Source: Flavobacteriales bacterium (GTDB lineage Bacteria; Bacteroidota; Bacteroidia; CAIKAF01). Taken from it: a DNA stretch of 64,000 bases. This document shows, piece by piece, positions 7,656 to 17,555 of this stretch; positions within the stretch are counted from its first letter, which is position 1, and each line of letters begins with the position of its first letter. The translations under genes were made by a program, and so were the position numbers. The DNA lies in assembly GCA_025451235.1 (NCBI GenBank), contig JANWKT010000001.1:186001-250000 (forward strand), given 5' to 3'. The notes under the pieces were generated by a model that saw only the letters and a program-made list of their open reading frames with translations, made no database searches and was not told where the DNA came from.

Positions 7656-10271
7656 ATGAATCAAATTAATTGGAAAACATTATTACCCCATGGTATTGCG
7701 GTGGTGTTCTTTTTTGCTTTGGCAATTGCCTACAATAGCTCAATTATAGATGGCGGCCGTTTGGTAAGCCATGACGATACCATGTACCGAGGTGCTGCAA
7801 AAGAAATTATTGATTATAGGGAAAAAGAACATGAAGAGGGATTGTGGACCAACAATATGTTTAGTGGAATGCCCGCCTATACCCTTGCATATGCTCCGCA
7901 AAACAATTTGGTAGGAAAAGTATTTACCATTGTAGGAAGTATTCTACCCACACCGGCCATTCAAATGTTCTGGGCCATGTTATGTTTTTATATTTTATTG
8001 GTCACATTTGGATTTAAACCTTATGCCTCCGCCATTGGTGCCATTGCCTATGGCTTCTGCTCCTTCAATATTGAAATTGTAACGGCGGGGCATTACGCAA
8101 AACTCTGGGCCCTGGCATTTTTCCCATTAATCGTAGCGGGGATCAATCTTACTTTTCAAAAGAAATATATATGGGGGGCCTTGATCACAGGAGTTGGCAC
8201 CAGCGTTGAGATCATTGTGAATCACCCACAAATGACCTACTATTATTTTGTGTTTTTCCTTTCTCTGTATATGATCTATTTATTTATAAATGCTATTGTG
8301 AAGAAAGAGGTGAAGCATGCATTTATCGCCAGTGCTATTACTGTGGTGATGATGGTGGTCGGTTTGGGAAGTAATGCCAACCGTTTGTTACCTATCAACG
8401 AATATACAGCCTATAGTACCCGTGGAAAATCAGACCTAAAACAAGTAGCTGCATCCACTGATCAGACAGGTGGATTGGACAAATCTTATATAGTTGGTTA
8501 TAGCAGTGGAAGAGATGATATATTCAGCTTTCTGGTACCCAATTTTAAGGGGTTTAACAGCGGCGTCCAGCTAGTTGAAAATCCTATTGCAAAAGAAACC
8601 CTGGGAAAAGACAAGAATATGGTGATGCAAACCGAACAAATGCTTTATAATAACTACGGCGAAATTATATCTCAATATTGGGGGGGGACCGATCTTGCAG
8701 GCCCCGGTAGATATTGCAGTGTGATCATCTTTGCTTTGTTCCTGCTCGGATTTGTTTTTGTAAAGCATCCGGTTAAATGGCTCATCATTCCTGCATTTCT
8801 GCTAACCATGATGTTGAGCTGGGGGAAAAACTATATGGTCCTTACCGATTTCTTCATTGAGCATTTCCCGATGTACAATAAATTCCGAGCCGTTAATTCC
8901 ATCGTTATTGTCATCACTTTTATGATCCCCTTATTGGCCAGCTTTATGCTGGCCCGGTTAGCCAATGAACCGGCGTTTCTTGAAAAACCAAGTTTCGGAA
9001 AATATAAAAACAAACATATTTTGGTGGCAGGCTTAGGAGGCATCCTGTTGTTGCTTTTAGCCATGTACGCGGTACCAACTGCCTTCCAATCATTCACTAC
9101 ACCATCGCATATGGTTGATAGAGTGGGTAAGTACATGAGTGAAAGAGAAATGATTACAGAAGCACTTAGTTCACAAAATGTTGATCAACCATCTATCAAC
9201 AAGGTTATTGGATCTATTGAACAAGGGAGGATCGCTATTTTTAAGGCAGATGCATTAAGGTCATTTATTTACTTACTATTAGGATCTATTTTCATTGGTT
9301 TATATGCCTTTAAAAAGATCCCCTGGCAGATCATGATCGCGGCCGTTGGTGTATTTGTATTGATAGATATTTGCACCTACGACTATAGATTTTTAAATGA
9401 TAAGAACTTTAAACCCAAAAAGGAAAGTAAGAAAGATTTTGACCCGTCCTATGCAGATCAGGTGATCCTGAATGATAGTTCCATCCATAAACGTGTATTG
9501 AATTTATCATTAAGTCCTTTTAATGACGGAACTACCAGTTATTATCATCAATCCTTAGGTGGTTATAGTGGTGCTAAAATAAAAAGATACCAGGAGTTGA
9601 TCGAAAGAGGAATCTTCCCTGAGCTCAACCGGATTTTTGGGGGTGGCACAGAGAAAGTAGATTCTTTATTAAGTACAGCCCATGTACTCAACATGCTCAA
9701 CACTAAATATTTTATTTTCGATACCAAAGCTGCTCCTTTACCTAACCGGCATGCCAATGGACCTGCCTGGATGGTAACTGATATACGATTTGTAGAGGAT
9801 GCAGATGCCGAAATCGAGTCGCTCAAAACCATCAATACAAAAACAACCGCAGTAATCGACAAGAAATTCGAACCTTTGGTTAAAAAAGAGGGTATTCGAC
9901 CCGACAGCACCGCTACCATTAAAATGATCGTTAAAACACCCCGGTTGTTAGAATATGAATTTACATCCACTTATGATCAATTCGTAGTATTTAGCGAGAT
10001 CTATTATTGGGCCGGATGGAAAGCATATATTGATGGGAACGAAGTGGATATTATAAGAGTGAACTATGTACTACGGGCATTGTCTGTTCCCAAAGGCAAG
10101 CATAAAATCGAGTTCATGTTTGATCCTGCCTCCGTAAGAAAAGGAGAAACCTATTCATTATTAGGCAGCTCGGTAATGGTATTGTTGCTTCTTGCAGGTA
10201 TGTTTGTGGAGTTTAGGAGGATGAACAGAAAAACACCTCCTAAGATCAAGCCATCAGCTGCTAAGAAATAG
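7656..10271 (+). CDS. YfhO-like polytopic membrane protein
   Basis: An 871-residue protein with many hydrophobic segments from residue 10 to about 560, then a soluble region, and one last membrane helix (SLLGSSVMVLLLLAGMFVEF) before a basic tail. The N-terminal extracytoplasmic loop SHDDTMYRGAAKEI carries the paired acidic residues typical of GT-C glycosyltransferases. The overall form fits the Bacteroidota YfhO family, thought to transfer sugars from a lipid carrier outside the membrane. Length is typical. It lies between the glycan operon and the pse operon, so a role in glycan transfer is plausible but not proven. Confidence 0.85.
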   Translation: MNQINWKTLLPHGIAVVFFFALAIAYNSSIIDGGRLVSHDDTMYRGAAKEIIDYREKEHEEGLWTNNMFSGMPAYTLAYAPQNNLVGKVFTIVGSILPTPAIQMFWAMLCFYILLVTFGFKPYASAIGAIAYGFCSFNIEIVTAGHYAKLWALAFFPLIVAGINLTFQKKYIWGALITGVGTSVEIIVNHPQMTYYYFVFFLSLYMIYLFINAIVKKEVKHAFIASAITVVMMVVGLGSNANRLLPINEYTAYSTRGKSDLKQVAASTDQTGGLDKSYIVGYSSGRDDIFSFLVPNFKGFNSGVQLVENPIAKETLGKDKNMVMQTEQMLYNNYGEIISQYWGGTDLAGPGRYCSVIIFALFLLGFVFVKHPVKWLIIPAFLLTMMLSWGKNYMVLTDFFIEHFPMYNKFRAVNSIVIVITFMIPLLASFMLARLANEPAFLEKPSFGKYKNKHILVAGLGGILLLLLAMYAVPTAFQSFTTPSHMVDRVGKYMSEREMITEALSSQNVDQPSINKVIGSIEQGRIAIFKADALRSFIYLLLGSIFIGLYAFKKIPWQIMIAAVGVFVLIDICTYDYRFLNDKNFKPKKESKKDFDPSYADQVILNDSSIHKRVLNLSLSPFNDGTTSYYHQSLGGYSGAKIKRYQELIERGIFPELNRIFGGGTEKVDSLLSTAHVLNMLNTKYFIFDTKAAPLPNRHANGPAWMVTDIRFVEDADAEIESLKTINTKTTAVIDKKFEPLVKKEGIRPDSTATIKMIVKTPRLLEYEFTSTYDQFVVFSEIYYWAGWKAYIDGNEVDIIRVNYVLRALSVPKGKHKIEFMFDPASVRKGETYSLLGSSVMVLLLLAGMFVEFRRMNRKTPPKIKPSAAKK

Positions 10272-10345
10272 GTGTTTTCACAAATTTCTTGTGTTTAGTT
10301 TGTTTACCAAGCAGCCTCTTGATAGTCAAGTGGTCTATTAATGCA

Positions 10346-10353
10346 TATCTTTG
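10346..10353 (+). promoter_or_regulatory. Promoter -7 element (TATCTTTG)
   Basis: TATCTTTG lies 48 bases before the ATG of the FG-GAP protein. A TTG occurs 24 bases upstream, slightly far for the -33 element. Confidence 0.45.
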
Positions 10354-10401
10354 TTGTACCAATCTTCCTACTAATAATATTTTATAACGAATTTCTAGCT
10401 C

Positions 10402-12093
10402 ATGAAAACACTCCAACCCATTTTTACGATTGTGTTCTTCGGTTTATTTCTGCATGTTACAGCACAACCTAATATTACCTCTGTTACACCCTCCACTGGA
10501 CCAGTAGGAACCACTGTAACGATCGGCGGGACCAATTTTAGTGCAACACCTGCCAACAATACGGTATATTTTGGTGCCACCAAAGCCAACATCACGGCCG
10601 CTTCAACCAACAGCTTAACCGTAACCGTACCAGTTGGAGCTACGTATCATTTAATCACGGTTCAAACCAGTGGATTGATCGCTTATTCAGATCAACCATT
10701 TCTGACCACTTATGTTTGTGGCGATCCTTTGAATGTGAGCTCCTTTGCAAATGATGGTTATTTGACTGCTGGCACAAATCCCAGAAGCGTTCCTCTAGGC
10801 GATGTAGATGGAGATGGAAAACCTGATATTGTATCAGCCAACTACCTAGCCAATTCTATTTCTGTTTTTTTAAACACCAGCATTTCAGGAAACATTTCGT
10901 TTGCACCAAAAGTTGATTATTCATCAGCAGGAGATCCTTCGGATACCTGGATTGGTGACCTGGATGGAGACGGCAAGCCTGAGGTAGTAGCCGTGAATAA
11001 CTCAACTCAGAATGCTTCGGTATTTCGAAACACTTGTACGGTAGGAAATGTTTCTTTTGCTGCACCCCAAAATTTTGGTATTGGTAATTATGGTTACAGG
11101 GTATCTGCTTGTGATTTGGATGGAGATGGAAAATCGGATATTGTAGCACTCAACGCCAATTCGAATACCTTTTCAATCTTAAGAAATACCAGCACCGTAG
11201 GCTCATTGTCTTTTGCTGCGAAGGTTGATTATTCCGCCAGCACATATCCTTCAGGTCTTGAAATAATAGATCTTGACGGAGATGGAAAACCGGAGATCAC
11301 GGTCGCCCTTCGAAATTCAAATTTGGTTACCATTTACAGAAATACCTGTACCAGTGGAAATATATCATTTGCTGCCGGAGTTGACCTCACCCCAGGAACC
11401 GCACCTTTTGATGTGGCCTCCGGTGATTTCGATGGCGACGGAAAACCTGATCTTGCTGCAGTCAATCGAACCTCGAATACCGTATCCTTGTTCAGAAACA
11501 CTTGTACGATTGGCACCATTTCATTTGCAACCAAAGTAGATTTTGTTACCGATGTTAACCCACATCACGTTTTAATCGGTGATATGGATGGAGATGGTCA
11601 ACCGGATATTGTAACAGCCAATCATACCCCCAATACACTTTCTATATTGTTAAATGCCAGTTCAGTTGGTAGCTTTCTATTCGCACCTAAAGTTGACTAT
11701 GCTACGGGTGGATCCAACGCAATTGATGCTTCCATAGGTGACCTGGATGGGGATAATAAACCTGACCTGACAGTAACCAACGAAGTTTCTGCCCAAATTG
11801 CAGTATTGAGAAATCAATTAGTTTGCTTGGCAGGGGTGGATGAAAATGATCCGATCCATTCAATGACCTTATATCCCAATCCATTTAACTCTCAAACCAA
11901 GATTTTCTTTGAGTATGAATTAAAAGATGCCACATTAAAAATCGTGAATGTTTTAGGGAAGGAAGTGGAAACGATTGTATTTACTGGTGACCAAATAACA
12001 ATTGAACGGGAAGGGTTAAATGCAGGAACCTATTTTATTCATGTGTTCTCTGAAAATAAAAGAATAGGAACTCAGAAAGTGATCATACAATAA
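10402..12093 (+). CDS. T9SS cargo: IPT domain, seven FG-GAP repeats, type-A CTD
   Basis: A 563-residue secreted protein. In order it has a signal peptide (ending LHVTAQ), an IPT/TIG immunoglobulin-like domain (ITSVTPSTGPVGTTVTIGGTNF, about residues 25-105), and then seven FG-GAP/VCBS blades. Each blade is marked by a calcium loop of the type DxDGDGKPD (GDVDGDGKPDIV, GDLDGDGKPEVV and so on). The number seven fits a closed integrin-like beta-propeller. The last about 75 residues, from LYPNPFNSQTKIFF to TQKVIIQ, are a type-A T9SS sorting domain, so the protein should be exported through the outer membrane and anchored or released. The ligand is unknown. Confidence 0.92.
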   Translation: MKTLQPIFTIVFFGLFLHVTAQPNITSVTPSTGPVGTTVTIGGTNFSATPANNTVYFGATKANITAASTNSLTVTVPVGATYHLITVQTSGLIAYSDQPFLTTYVCGDPLNVSSFANDGYLTAGTNPRSVPLGDVDGDGKPDIVSANYLANSISVFLNTSISGNISFAPKVDYSSAGDPSDTWIGDLDGDGKPEVVAVNNSTQNASVFRNTCTVGNVSFAAPQNFGIGNYGYRVSACDLDGDGKSDIVALNANSNTFSILRNTSTVGSLSFAAKVDYSASTYPSGLEIIDLDGDGKPEITVALRNSNLVTIYRNTCTSGNISFAAGVDLTPGTAPFDVASGDFDGDGKPDLAAVNRTSNTVSLFRNTCTIGTISFATKVDFVTDVNPHHVLIGDMDGDGQPDIVTANHTPNTLSILLNASSVGSFLFAPKVDYATGGSNAIDASIGDLDGDNKPDLTVTNEVSAQIAVLRNQLVCLAGVDENDPIHSMTLYPNPFNSQTKIFFEYELKDATLKIVNVLGKEVETIVFTGDQITIEREGLNAGTYFIHVFSENKRIGTQKVIIQ

Positions 12094-12096
12094 TGG

Positions 12097-13155
12097 TTAA
12101 CTGATATCCTCCATTTTTAATGGAGTACCCTTTGGCAATTTTTTATTGAACTTCTTGCCCAAGACCTCGAAATAATATTTGGGGGCTAGTCCCATCGCAG
12201 GCCTTATCACTCTTATGTTTTGCTCGGTGATGGTGGTTCCTTCTTCCACATTGGCACTTACATAGATCGACCGCTTAAATACAAGACTGTTTTTTTCTTT
12301 TTCTGTAAGATCGTATGATACTTTTCCTCGTGCTAACCACGCTTTTTCCGACTCCTCTACCAACATTTTCATTTCAGCCGGTTCCATAGAGAAAGTGGAA
12401 TCAACTCCACCATCAGCTCTGCTGAGTGTAAAATGTTTTTCCAATACACAAGCTCCCAACGCAACAGCTCCCACCGAAACACCAATGCCCATGGTATGGT
12501 CGGAGAGCCCCACCAGGCAATTGAATTTTTCCCTCATATCCGGAATGGTAGAGATATTTGTATTTTCCGGACTTGCCGGATAGGTACTGGTACATTTCAG
12601 GATCACCAGGTTGGTGCATCCTGCTTTCCTTAATACCTCCACTGATTCTTTGATATCATCAAAACTAGACACGCCGGTTGACATGATCACCGGTTTTCCG
12701 GTGGCCGCTACTTTTTTAAGTAATGGATGGTGTGTATTTTCGAAAGAAGCTATTTTATAGCAAGGTACATTCAATGTTTCCAGAAAATCAACAGAGGATT
12801 CATCAAAAGGTGAACTAAAGCAGAGCAATCCTTTTTCTTTGGCTCTTTGAAAAATAGGTGCATGCCATTCCCATGGAGTATATGCTTCCTTATACAGGGT
12901 ATGAAGGTCTTTCCCCTTCCATAATGAATTTTTATCCTCAATGGTAAAAACATTTTCCATGGTAATGGTATCGGCCGTATAGGTTTGGAGTTTAATGGCC
13001 TGTACACCGGTTGCTGCAGCTGCGTCCACTATCTCCAATGCCCTTTCCAAGGATTGGTTATGGTTCCCACTCATCTCCGCAATAATAAAGGGACGAAAAC
13101 CTTCTCCGATATCATGCATCCCAATTTTAAAACTCGTGTTAAATCCCATAAGCAT
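12097..13155 (-). CDS. pseI: Pseudaminic acid synthase PseI
   Basis: A 352-residue NeuB-family synthase that condenses phosphoenolpyruvate with 2,4-diacetamido-2,4,6-trideoxy-L-altrose to give pseudaminic acid. The TIM-barrel motifs are clear: IIAEMSGNHNQ near the start, AIKLQTYTAD, YKIASFEN, GLSDHTMG and LEKHFTLS. A C-terminal SAF (antifreeze-like) domain follows, from about residue 290 (RSIYVSANVEEGTTITEQNI). It is the last gene of the pse operon. Its ATG overlaps the end of pseH by 17 bases (11 if the second ATG at 13149 is used). Assignment as PseI rather than NeuB rests on the neighbouring PseB, PseC, PseG and PseH. Confidence 0.93.
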   Translation of the reverse strand: MLMGFNTSFKIGMHDIGEGFRPFIIAEMSGNHNQSLERALEIVDAAAATGVQAIKLQTYTADTITMENVFTIEDKNSLWKGKDLHTLYKEAYTPWEWHAPIFQRAKEKGLLCFSSPFDESSVDFLETLNVPCYKIASFENTHHPLLKKVAATGKPVIMSTGVSSFDDIKESVEVLRKAGCTNLVILKCTSTYPASPENTNISTIPDMREKFNCLVGLSDHTMGIGVSVGAVALGACVLEKHFTLSRADGGVDSTFSMEPAEMKMLVEESEKAWLARGKVSYDLTEKEKNSLVFKRSIYVSANVEEGTTITEQNIRVIRPAMGLAPKYYFEVLGKKFNKKLPKGTPLKMEDIS

Positions 13156-13597
13156 ATTTTTTACTTACCTCATCATTGATCATTACTTCATCAAACTCCA
13201 CATAACCTGCTTTTTCAAAAGATTTAATCGAAATAGCATTCTCCCCTTTTATATATGCAATGATCCTTTCCTTTTTTACCTGTTTTACATAATCCTTGGA
13301 AGCCATTTCAATCATCAACGAAGCCAATCCCCTTCCCCGAAAATCTTTGGATACACTTACGCCAATAATGGTTTCATCCTCTCTTTTTTCAATTCTCACC
13401 ATTCCACAAGGGGATTTCTCAAACTTAAATATATAAATTTTACAAAGAGGGTCCTTTAGCTTTTTTTCGAACCAATTGATATGATCCTTCCATTTGATGA
13501 TCCCCGAGTTATAAGAGTTCCTCCTGGTTTCCTCGTCGTTGGCCCAATCGAACAATAACTGTTGGTGATCAATATTTGCGTACTCGTAGGCTAACAT
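13139..13597 (-). CDS. pseH: PseH-like N-acetyltransferase
   Basis: A 152-residue GNAT acetyltransferase. The acetyl-CoA binding loop is SVSKDFRGRGLASLMIEMA, preceded by GMVRIEKRED and followed by the family-typical ENAISIKSFEKAGY. The N-terminal half has WANDEETRRNSYNSG, a pattern found in PseH enzymes. In the pathway it acetylates the 4-amino group of UDP-4-amino-4,6-dideoxy-AltNAc using acetyl-CoA. The start ATG overlaps the pseG stop by 7 bases, and its 3' end overlaps pseI, so translation is probably coupled. Confidence 0.88.
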   Translation of the reverse strand: MLAYEYANIDHQQLLFDWANDEETRRNSYNSGIIKWKDHINWFEKKLKDPLCKIYIFKFEKSPCGMVRIEKREDETIIGVSVSKDFRGRGLASLMIEMASKDYVKQVKKERIIAYIKGENAISIKSFEKAGYVEFDEVMINDEVSKKYAYGI

Positions 13598-14610
13598 AAG
13601 GCTTTAAATATTTCTTTGATCCGGTCATGCGATCTTCCATCCACCAGTTTTTTCTGGTGTTTGATCATTTCATTCACTTGACCCACGGTGATCGACTTTA
13701 CTACAGACTGCATTTTTTTATTGGTAATGTTCATGAATTTGTCCATTCCAATCACTGCCGGCAGTCGGGTAAGTTCCTTATACATATCCTGCTGGTTGTC
13801 GGCCGTTATTCCACAGATAATTCCAATCCCCGCAGCACATGCTTCTATACACAATGTACTGGCCGATAAGATGGCCAGGTCATTGTCATTGAACAGATCG
13901 ATCACTTCCATAGTAGAAAGGTCAATATGAATATTCATTTTATCTTCAGCATTACAAAAATCCACCAAAGGAATAATATTCTTATTGGAAGTGGTGGTCA
14001 ACACATTGATCTGTTCGATTTCCTCAAGATCCAGCAACCAATCGGCCATTTGGGCAGAATATCCATGTACATCTGTGGCGCCCATAGCAATCAATAATTT
14101 TTTGGTATGGCTTCTGGGTCGTCTTACATTGCATGCCTCGATAAACTCATTCTTCAAAATGGCATAATTAAGTCCAAGAAAAAGTTGGGTATAGGGTTCC
14201 CTGGAATAATCCTCTAACTGTGCACCCCCATGATTGATCACCACATCCGAATAGAAATGATGGGCGTGAATATCATCAATACTTACCACTTTGCAATTTT
14301 TCTTTTTTAAATAAGGGGTAAGCCAGCCCCCTGTCAAATGATAACCATCCAATACAACGATGGTACCATCTGTAATACTCTTGTCTATTTCTTCTAAATC
14401 ATCCCCAGGCTGATCTTTTTGGGGCAAGTGGAGCAATTCATATTTTTTTTCCCTGCACAATCCCTGGCAAATTGCATTGTACTGCTGCATGACAAATACC
14501 GGTTGTAGAAAATCCTTCACGATATCTGCTAATCCCATACAACGGCTAAAGTGGCCCATGCCAATCTCTGAGGAGGCATCGGTACGGAAATATACTTTCG
14601 GCCTGTCCAC
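13591..14610 (-). CDS. pseG: PseG, UDP-2,4-diacetamido-2,4,6-trideoxy-altropyranose hydrolase
   Basis: A 339-residue GT-B-like nucleotide-sugar hydrolase that removes UDP before the PseI reaction. The N-terminal catalytic loop is FRTDASSEIGMGHFSRCMGLA, which carries the conserved histidine. VVLDGYHL and the C-terminal half with AILSASTLCIEACAAGI (the nucleotide-binding SGxxxxEA-type region) complete the family pattern. It starts with GTG at 14610, whose first base is the last base of the upstream TAG stop (a one-base overlap). It lies between the NeuB/cytidylyltransferase fusion and pseH. Confidence 0.92.
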   Translation of the reverse strand: MDRPKVYFRTDASSEIGMGHFSRCMGLADIVKDFLQPVFVMQQYNAICQGLCREKKYELLHLPQKDQPGDDLEEIDKSITDGTIVVLDGYHLTGGWLTPYLKKKNCKVVSIDDIHAHHFYSDVVINHGGAQLEDYSREPYTQLFLGLNYAILKNEFIEACNVRRPRSHTKKLLIAMGATDVHGYSAQMADWLLDLEEIEQINVLTTTSNKNIIPLVDFCNAEDKMNIHIDLSTMEVIDLFNDNDLAILSASTLCIEACAAGIGIICGITADNQQDMYKELTRLPAVIGMDKFMNITNKKMQSVVKSITVGQVNEMIKHQKKLVDGRSHDRIKEIFKALC

Positions 14611-16388
14611 TAAATTCTTATTTTGGTTACCTCATTCAATTTATCAATGAGTGATTGGTCGGTCTTGTAGGTTAAACCAATATGTGCATTGATCTTTGCA
14701 ATTTCGGGGTTTTCATCCAAAAATTTAAATAATTCCTGAATGGAATATTCCAATTGGTGTGTCCGGAAATGTTCATCTATCTTTTGAAAGAGCTCTAAAT
14801 CTTCCTGGTGATCCAGGGTAAGCCTGTAGTTGCGTACCAATTCTTTGGGAAGGTCAACAAAGTTCAATTTAAAATGCTCAGGGTTATTCACAAAATACCA
14901 TGACATGTATTCCGAATAATTGGCTTCCGGAAAGAAAGACTTGGCATATCTCAATGCCGAAGTGCTGATGATCTCAATGCCTGTACCCACAGCCGCTTCA
15001 GCAGCCCTGGTAAAATCTGCTCCTTTCTCAAAATGCGATTTCAACAGGATCTTGGTAATGTCATTGGAAACATATTGCATATCGGCGGTAACTCGTACGA
15101 TCACATCGATCTGCATTTTATCGATGATGTCCAGGTACCGTTTGATCACATCCAGGGGATCACCCTTATGAAAAATAACGTCTTTTGAATAGGTATGGTT
15201 TCTCAATTCATCATCCTCCTCGCTTGTGCTCGTGGCCAAAATGGTATGATCTACATTTTCGAAATTGAGACAATGCTTTACACATAATTCAGTAGCACTT
15301 AGGTCGCCAATTTTTAAAACAGCTTTCTTGGGTAACCGGGTAGACTTTAACCTGCAAGCTATAATGGTAGCTATATGTGCTTTTTTTAGATCTGTAGCTT
15401 GGATCGTTTCCTTTTCGTTCTTATCATTGGCCAATAAGTAAAATGAGTTCACCTGCTTTTCAATTTCATGTGCCCTTAATCCTTCCTGGTTCGATCTTTT
15501 AAAATCAAAATCCGATTCGAGGCTGGGGACCTTTCCCTTTCTCATCGGATGTTTGGTAACCGGTATCTGTATAGATCCTGAAAGGTATTTGGCCTCATTG
15601 GCATTTACAAAAGGTTGCTCAAATGTTTCAGCGTATTTTCGTGCCACCTCCAGGAACCGACCATACTGATCCTTGTTCATGCTGGAATAAAAATCGTATT
15701 TAGGTTTTTCACCGGAAAGGCAAATATGTTTTTCGATATAAGTGGCCCCAGCTACATAGGCCATCACAGGCAGCCAGGTAGCATCCTCATCATCCGGAGC
15801 GATATGATCTGCAAAGCTGATCTCATAAGGAAAAGCTTTTTGGATCGCCTGGATCTTCACCAATCCACTATCGATCAACTGGGTTGGATAAGATTGAAAT
15901 CCTATCTGTAAAATAATTTCCTGGGGTCTTAATGTTTCCCTGAAATTAGTTACCACTTCTTTGATTTGCTCCATTTCCAATCCAGAAATATTCAGGATCA
16001 TTTTTTTTGATGAAAGATCGAGTTGAGAAAATAATTTTACCAGGTTTTTATTATATAAGGTAGACGCCTGAAATTTAAATCCATAAACTTTGTCAAAATT
16101 ATCACGGGCTATTTCAAACGAATAATCATCAAAAGTGTCAATCCATATATCCCAATGCTTCGAAGCCTGATCGATCATTGCCTTCCATTTCTCAGGCGTA
16201 AAATAAAGTTCTTTATATACTTCGTACCAGCTAAAGTCTTCCAGCGCGATCTTATCATATTTGAACGGCTGAAATTTTATTCCATTGATCCCTTTTAATG
16301 TGCTAAACTCTTTGAACAGGTCGTACACATACTCCTCCTTACCTGCATGTACATTGGCAATTTCTATGATATGATACATATCTTTCAT
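14610..16388 (-). CDS. NeuB-like synthase fused to SpsF/PseF-type cytidylyltransferase
   Basis: A 592-residue two-domain protein in one continuous frame. Residues 1 to about 260 align along their whole length with PseI encoded four genes downstream. E9, H14, K38 (IKFQ), D194-H195 (ADH), E219-K220-H221 (IEKH) and D232 sit where the NeuB-type synthases have their PEP and metal residues. Residues about 280-335 may be a degenerate SAF-like linker. From about residue 339 (ATIIACRLKSTRLPKKAV) to about 565 is an SpsF/CMP-sugar synthetase-like nucleotidyltransferase. No separate pseF exists in the operon, so this half may make CMP-pseudaminate. The first half looks like a second nonulosonate synthase. 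It begins 5 bases after pseC. Confidence 0.85.
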   Translation of the reverse strand: MKDMYHIIEIANVHAGKEEYVYDLFKEFSTLKGINGIKFQPFKYDKIALEDFSWYEVYKELYFTPEKWKAMIDQASKHWDIWIDTFDDYSFEIARDNFDKVYGFKFQASTLYNKNLVKLFSQLDLSSKKMILNISGLEMEQIKEVVTNFRETLRPQEIILQIGFQSYPTQLIDSGLVKIQAIQKAFPYEISFADHIAPDDEDATWLPVMAYVAGATYIEKHICLSGEKPKYDFYSSMNKDQYGRFLEVARKYAETFEQPFVNANEAKYLSGSIQIPVTKHPMRKGKVPSLESDFDFKRSNQEGLRAHEIEKQVNSFYLLANDKNEKETIQATDLKKAHIATIIACRLKSTRLPKKAVLKIGDLSATELCVKHCLNFENVDHTILATSTSEEDDELRNHTYSKDVIFHKGDPLDVIKRYLDIIDKMQIDVIVRVTADMQYVSNDITKILLKSHFEKGADFTRAAEAAVGTGIEIISTSALRYAKSFFPEANYSEYMSWYFVNNPEHFKLNFVDLPKELVRNYRLTLDHQEDLELFQKIDEHFRTHQLEYSIQELFKFLDENPEIAKINAHIGLTYKTDQSLIDKLNEVTKIRI

Positions 16389-16393
16389 TGTCT

Positions 16394-17554
16394 TTATTTC
16401 AAAAAATCTAATATTTTACTGATCACATAATCCTGCTCCTCGTCTTTTAGCGAAGGATACAATGGCAAACTCAAACATCTTTCATAATAAGCCTCTGACA
16501 CAGGAAAATCTCCCTTTTTCCAGCCGAATTGTTGATAATACGGCATGAGGTGGGTGGGTATATAATGTATTTGTGGAATAATATCCTGGGTGAGTAAATA
16601 ATCGTATAATGCTTTTCGGTTCTCTATTTGTATAATATATAAATGATAGCCGTGGAAAACGGATTGAGGAACAAAAGGTGTTTTTATCTTTGGATGATCG
16701 TTAAATGATTTGTTGTATTTATCCACGAGTTCATGCCTCCTTTTCATTCCAGCTTCTGCCCTGCTAAGCTGACTGGTACCAAGAGCCGCCTGCATATCAG
16801 TTAAGCGGTAATTATATCCCAGGTCAACCATTTCCATATACCAACCACCATGGTTCTCCTTCATGAGTGCAGGATCTTTTGTAATTCCATGGGTACGCAA
16901 TATCATCAGCCGGTCATATAAATCTTTATTGTTTGTTGTGATCATTCCCCCTTCTCCACAGGCAATATGTTTAACCGGGTGAAAAGAAAATATGGCCAGA
17001 TCGGCAAAATTCCCGTTGCCACAACGCTGATTTTTACCTTTGCTATCGGTAAAATAAGCGCCTGGGGCATGACATGCATCTTCAATCATCCACATGCCAT
17101 ATTCATCGGCCAGCGTTCTGAATTTTTCAAGGTCCACTGCATATCCCGCCAGGTCTACCGGTATCATCCCTTTAAAATATCCTTTCGGATGTTTCGCCAA
17201 CAAAGATTTTACTTTGTCGAAATCCAACGTATAGGAGACAGGATCAATGTCAGAAAAAATCACCTCTCCATCACAGTATCGAATGCAGTTGGACGAAGCA
17301 GCAAAAGTAATGGGTGGAACAATTACACGATCTCCCTTCTGCACATTCAATACCATGGCGCATAAATGTAGCGCCGCGGTTCCATTAGCCAATGCAACCG
17401 CATATTTACATCCTATATAATCAGCAAATGCTTTTTCAAATTCGGCCACTTTCGGGCCTTGTGTAAGAAAGTCGGATTGTAATGTTTCAACAACGGCCCT
17501 GATATCTTCATCCGTAATTAACTGACGACCGTATGGAATTTTTTTTTTGATCAT
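16394..17554 (-). CDS. pseC: PseC, UDP-4-amino-4,6-dideoxy-AltNAc aminotransferase
   Basis: A PLP-dependent DegT/DnrJ/EryC1-family aminotransferase of 386 residues. It converts the 4-keto product of PseB to the 4-amino sugar using glutamate. The PLP-lysine motif is FSFHPVKHIACGEGG. Other family marks are ALANGTAALHL, DACHAPGA and NYRLTDMQAALG. The start is set at ATG 17554 (MIKKKIPYGRQ). A longer frame would begin with TTG at 17578, inside pseB. The ATG follows the pseB stop by one base. The next gene starts 5 bases downstream. Confidence 0.94.
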   Translation of the reverse strand: MIKKKIPYGRQLITDEDIRAVVETLQSDFLTQGPKVAEFEKAFADYIGCKYAVALANGTAALHLCAMVLNVQKGDRVIVPPITFAASSNCIRYCDGEVIFSDIDPVSYTLDFDKVKSLLAKHPKGYFKGMIPVDLAGYAVDLEKFRTLADEYGMWMIEDACHAPGAYFTDSKGKNQRCGNGNFADLAIFSFHPVKHIACGEGGMITTNNKDLYDRLMILRTHGITKDPALMKENHGGWYMEMVDLGYNYRLTDMQAALGTSQLSRAEAGMKRRHELVDKYNKSFNDHPKIKTPFVPQSVFHGYHLYIIQIENRKALYDYLLTQDIIPQIHYIPTHLMPYYQQFGWKKGDFPVSEAYYERCLSLPLYPSLKDEEQDYVISKILDFLK

Positions 17555-17555
17555 A

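Noticed and set aside
14610-16388. Fusion as an artefact of a sequencing frameshift joining two genes
   Set aside because: Both halves and the linker are in one frame with no stop, and the junction is a plausible linker, so a real fusion is more likely.
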